Shown in pieces: positions 60,336-64,000 of a stretch of DNA of 64,000 nucleotides. The position numbers were made by a program, and so were the translations under genes. Under the pieces are notes generated by a model. It was not told where the DNA came from. It made no database searches and saw only the letters and a program-made list of their open reading frames with translations. Within the stretch, counting starts at the first letter, position 1; every line of letters begins with the position of its first letter. This stretch comes from Spirometra erinaceieuropaei (taxonomy: Eukaryota > Platyhelminthes > Cestoda > Diphyllobothriidea > Diphyllobothriidae): the NCBI GenBank assembly GCA_902702965.1, contig CACRXP010000047.1, positions 408,903-472,902 of the forward strand. Direction: 5' to 3'.

Positions 60336-63300
60336 TCAGGTGGTGACTGTAGCCTGAGTTACGAGGAGCTTCCACTCTTCTAAGAGCTGTTTGGCCTTGT
60401 CTTCTGCTCCGTCCACATTGATAACGCCGACTGCGCTCACTGGACTAGACTTGTGACACAGACGTTTTAAGTAGTGCCTCTTGAAGGCCAAAATTATTGG
60501 ACACTCCCGCTGATTAGCCAGGTGAACAATCTCCTGAACGACCTTGGCGAGAGCGTTTGTCCGACTAGGGATTGCGTCGTCGCTAACGGCATTGTCGACT
60601 TTTGGATCTTCTAGGGTCGGCCGGTCATCTAAAATGGGCGTCAAAGTAATCATTGATTGCATGCGGACCGCCATGATAGCACAGTAATGATTTTAAGGCA
60701 GAAGCATGAGTGTCAAGGAAAAAACGTATAGAATTTTCAAGATCTGCATACCTATTTCATAAGCGCCCTTTTCGAGGTCCGTGGCAATCACTACAAGTCT
60801 CATACGGTTCAGTTTGAGGTGTTTTATCACCTCACGGAAACCGCAGACGATTCTCCGTGCTTTCTTCTTCTTTGATGCGTTTGATTCATTGCTCTTGTAG
60901 GCCCGATCGTGGAAGTCGGCCAATGACGTTATGATCTGTTGTATGAGGGTTTCCAATTCAGGAAAACGGGGCGGAGCAACATTCTAGGGCGTAATGGCAA
61001 GAGAACCCAGTGGATCTATAAGTACTGGTGATCCTTGCCTATATTATTAACAGCGTTAACAACAACAGTAAGTAGCAACGACGATCAACATTATATAGAC
61101 GAAAACTCGAAATCAAAGAGCCAATTTAACAACCGTTTACGATTTTGTTGGACAAGGGCAAATATATTCCCGTAAAAAGCGATGCATTTTTTAAATGAGC
61201 TGCTCTAGTAGTTACTATTTCTGACCTGTTCGTAATTTTGCGAGGCGGCACTAAGATAACTCTGTATTCTTAGGGATAAGCCATGTATCAAAGGTCTGGA
61301 CAAAACCTTGGGCAGTAATAAGCGCCGTAGAAGTCTGACCTATGACATCAAAATTCCAGCTATCAGCCAATAACTGTGAAACGAATTCGCCCCTTAATCC
61401 GAAGCATTATGAAGGCCTTCCATTGAATACTATCAATAAACAGACTAAAAGGCATCTAAATGTAGAGAATCCGTATCAGACATGCCACTTGACAGAGCGC
61501 ACCGGTCTCACTGCACAATGCTTACGCTGCTTAGGGGGCGTTTTTGACGTTAAAGACTGCAATGTCCTCATATGGAGGCAAGATCGTAGGGCGTAAAGGC
61601 AGTACAAACTGAAAGGCACATCCCACTCAAATAAAAAAGATGTAATCGGTTTTAAGACCTCTACCGGATCAATAGTGGAGCATAAGGAAGAAATATGGTC
61701 GATATTGGTGGAATAGGTAGTTTGACTGACCCACTCGGTATGAGTTTAAGGGAGGAGAAACTTACACGAGTGGCTGCCACTGACAAAGGGTTGGGCGATT
61801 TTGCCAATTCTGCGTATAGAACGTCTGTTGTAGGTGCGTTGCTAGAGTCCGTTGTCTGAGAAGTGGGTCTGTCAGGGGTTTCGATGCGACAGGGTTGGTT
61901 ATCGAGTGGCCTCAAGCTGCCCTCCTTTTCACTTACGGTAGGGAATTCCTCGGAAACTTCTAAACGCTTATAGGGCAGCGAAGCAGTTTTGACGACTGCA
62001 TGTCGTCTGGCAAACCGATCATTCAAGACACCACGTTTTAATTTCGTCAGTCGTTTGGGTTTGGGATTCTCACGCTCCTTCCGACGGCGTGTGGGCGCAC
62101 TCTCGACAGACACCGCCAGAGCCTGTCTGAAACGAGACGTCAGACGCTTCAAGTGTTCGTCAGAAAGCCTTTTATTTGACCGTTGAGACGACTTCTTGGC
62201 CTTTTTCTGACGCTTTTGTGGCGCTCGAGAGCCGGGCGGGCCAGGCAGTGACTGTCCCCTTTTGGCAATTATGACGGCAGGCGCGGCAGAAGAGTTGTTG
62301 GGGGTCGGTAACGGTTTGGGTACAGCTTTTACAGCCAAGCTCGCGGCTGCTGCAATGGCTGCATAGCTGAAGTTCTGAGAGGAGAGGTTTTGCGTGGACG
62401 ATGACGCGACCGTCTTTGGGGGCTCCACCATAAGACGCGCTTTGAGATCTGAAGCCAACTTCTCCAATGATCGGTCGGCTTCAGTCAGTGGTTTCGAGGA
62501 ACAGGAGAGTTTGCCTGAGATCGCATGTGCCGAGGAAGATTTATGCGTATCCCTGAGTGTATCATGCGAGTCGTGTCCCCCCGCAGTCGGACATAACTTT
62601 ATGAGAGAGCGATCGAATTTTTTGTAAAACAATTCTTCAGGATCATCCGGCTGTTTGCGTGGGCGAACCTCTGTCTTGCTATTTTTGGTAGGACGGGCTG
62701 AAAACCAGTCTTTTTTCTCGTCTTTGTTCTCTAGGGCCGTGCTAGTTGGAAGGTATCCAAGCGGAGTACCGATGTCTACGTCTTCCTTCATCCGGTCCCA
62801 AAAGGAACAGTCTGTAGATGAAACATTTTTTGTAGTTTTTTGAGATTCGATGGCAAAAGCCGTCCGGTCGACAGACTCACGCAAAGGTTTTAAACTCTCT
62901 GGAAGGTTGACCCGACCATTAGTTGCACATGGTTGGTCACTTACAGTTTGTGATCTTGGTGGTAGGGGGCGATTTTCAGGTCTTTCGGAGTATTGGGACT
63001 GTCGGACTGCTGTCGGAGCCGGTTTGCTCGCGGAGTGTTGTCGGGGAGAAGACTGCCAGCCGCGTGGGCCAGCGCTGGGCCCAGCCTTGAGCAAGCAATG
63101 GGTTGGAGTGTTGTCGTGTCGTCCGAAGTTTTTTTGGGCGGCTACTAGACTCAACTGTTGCGTGGTCTTAGGGTGATTTCGACCTGAACCTTGAGCATCA
63201 TATAAGTTTGGGTGGACGCGGGGAGCACCGAGAAGGGCGTCACGGGAGGCAGCACCGACAGCTACTTCGCTTATGAGGGCCGGTGTTTCAGGACAGACCG

Positions 63301-63586
63301 GGTGCGAGGTTGATGGCTTTCCGTTGTTTAGAGTCATGCAAAATTGCGGTGGCTGAGAATGAACTAATTGCGGCTGGATTTGTAGGTGTGAGGTCGATCG
63401 GTCGCCTCCGGAGAAGGAGACGAAAGGCTGACCATATTGAAGGAAATACTGGTTTTGAGGTATAGGAAGGACCGGATAGAAGCACCCCGCATCACCAATA
63501 AGAAATGGCGGTCTGGAAGGCACAGCGTACATGCTGGAGTCAGTATAATTAGGTAGGAACATGACCGATGGCGGGACTTTGGACAT
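60336..63586 (-). CDS. secisbp2: SECIS-binding protein 2-like (selenocysteine incorporation factor)
   Basis: SBP2 binds the SECIS hairpin of selenoprotein mRNAs and lets ribosomes read UGA as selenocysteine. Inferred exons on the minus strand: 63586-61766, 60983-60752 and 60628-60336 (stop TGA), 781 residues in frame. Donors are CGT|GTAAGT and ATAG|GTATGC; acceptors are CGCCCTAG and CCCATTTTAG. Residues about 1-600 are low-complexity and basic, as in the family, with KPKRLTKLKRGVLNDR near 509-524 resembling the conserved SECIS-interaction region. The L7Ae-type domain follows: RRIVCGFREVIKHLKLNR (about 650), LVVIATDLE, CPIILAFKRHYLKRLCHK and PVSAVGVINVDGAEDKA. A stretch of about 27 acidic or polar residues (685-711) interrupts the domain just after the second junction. 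Human SBP2 is somewhat longer. The N-terminal SKVPPSVMFLP resembles the family's SADVKPFVP-type start, so more N-terminal sequence may be encoded upstream. Confidence 0.88.
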
Positions 63587-63588
63587 CT

Positions 63589-63624
<36 letters not shown>

Positions 63625-63663
63625 AGTGTGGAGACTGAGGGATTCACCCGTCGAATGTGGTGC
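63587..63663 (-). other. 3' splice site and possible micro-exon upstream of the SBP2 long exon
   Basis: On the minus strand a (TC)n tract ends in CACCCAG directly before the first ATG of the long exon, so this ATG may follow a cis or spliced-leader acceptor. Further upstream, TTTTGTTTTCAG followed 16 bases later by GTGAAT could frame a 16-base micro-exon at 63648-63663. The micro-exon is speculative. Confidence 0.35.
63593..63621. repeat. (GA)n microsatellite
   Basis: About 14 GA units. On the minus strand this is a pure CT tract sitting as the polypyrimidine run before the SBP2 exon acceptor. Confidence 0.9.
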
Positions 63664-64000
63664 CTGAAAACAAAAGATATGCGGGATTAAACAATTAAAA
63701 AATACCGGAATTAAAAGACAGTGGCAATCCAAAAATGCACCTAGTCGAAGCGGGCGGCCAGAGGGAAGAAGTAAACGCTTGATGTGGAAGGTGAAAATGG
63801 TTCTATATGAACATTCCCTTGACATAATTTAGTATTTTGTTTATGCATTATAATGGTTAATGGACAAATTATTCAACACTTTCCGAAATATGAATAAAAT
63901 CAGGTGGAGTAAATCACGCAGGCAGATTGTGTAGCAAGAATTAAGTGTGCATTGTACTAAAATGACTTATTTAGAAAAACCGGATATAAAAGTGTAAACG
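63664..64000. other. AT-rich flank upstream of the SBP2 exon
   Basis: AT-rich sequence with no convincing exon or repeat. It could be an SBP2 intron or promoter region; I see no clear core promoter motif. Confidence 0.4.

Noticed and set aside
63364..63825. 153-codon minus-strand frame overlapping the SBP2 start
   Set aside because: It is in a different frame from SBP2, and its Ser-Leu run is just the (CT)n microsatellite.

Overview
The window is eukaryotic, repeat-dense genomic DNA with two recognisable spliced genes near its right end. Very short introns (34 and 30 bases), Penelope-like ends with hammerhead motifs, degraded non-LTR retrotransposons and tRNA-derived SINEs together suggest a parasitic flatworm (Platyhelminthes, perhaps a tapeworm). 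That placement is inference; nothing here fixes the species.

Layout. Positions 1 to about 54,500 hold no complete gene that I can recognise. They are mostly AT-leaning unique sequence carrying dispersed repeats. (A) A GC-rich repeat of about 450 bp occurs in eight copies, several truncated. (B) A tRNA-derived SINE has the order head, tRNA-like part, tail; its head also occurs as the inverted arms of a foldback element. (C) Penelope-type terminal repeats carry hammerhead-ribozyme-like motifs, twice as inverted pairs; one lies beside a Penelope GIY-YIG endonuclease fragment. (D) A short repeat of about 100 to 150 bp has four copies. (E) A long foldback element of about 1 kb has arms of roughly 350 bp and occurs twice. 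Minor families (F, G, H, J) are also listed. Two decayed non-LTR reverse transcriptases lie on the plus strand, RTE-like at 44.2-45.35 kb and CR1/jockey-like at 51.9-52.4 kb. A possible orphan exon lies at 38.13-38.29 kb on the minus strand.

Genes. At 54,560-57,449 (+) there is a complete six-exon gene for proteasome subunit beta type-3. The inferred splice sites give 205 residues, matching the human protein in length. At 60,336-63,586 (-) there is a three-exon coding region for a SECIS-binding protein 2 (SBP2) homologue with its C-terminal L7Ae-type RNA-binding domain; its first coding exon may lie further upstream. The genes converge, with about 2.9 kb between their stop codons. They have no direct functional link: one is part of the 20S proteasome, the other recruits selenocysteine to UGA codons, which matters because flatworms use selenoproteins such as thioredoxin glutathione reductase.

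The most unusual content is the set of seven hammerhead-like motifs and the way foldback elements and the SINE share modules. All splice sites, repeat boundaries and RNA folds were worked out by eye and need computational or transcript confirmation.
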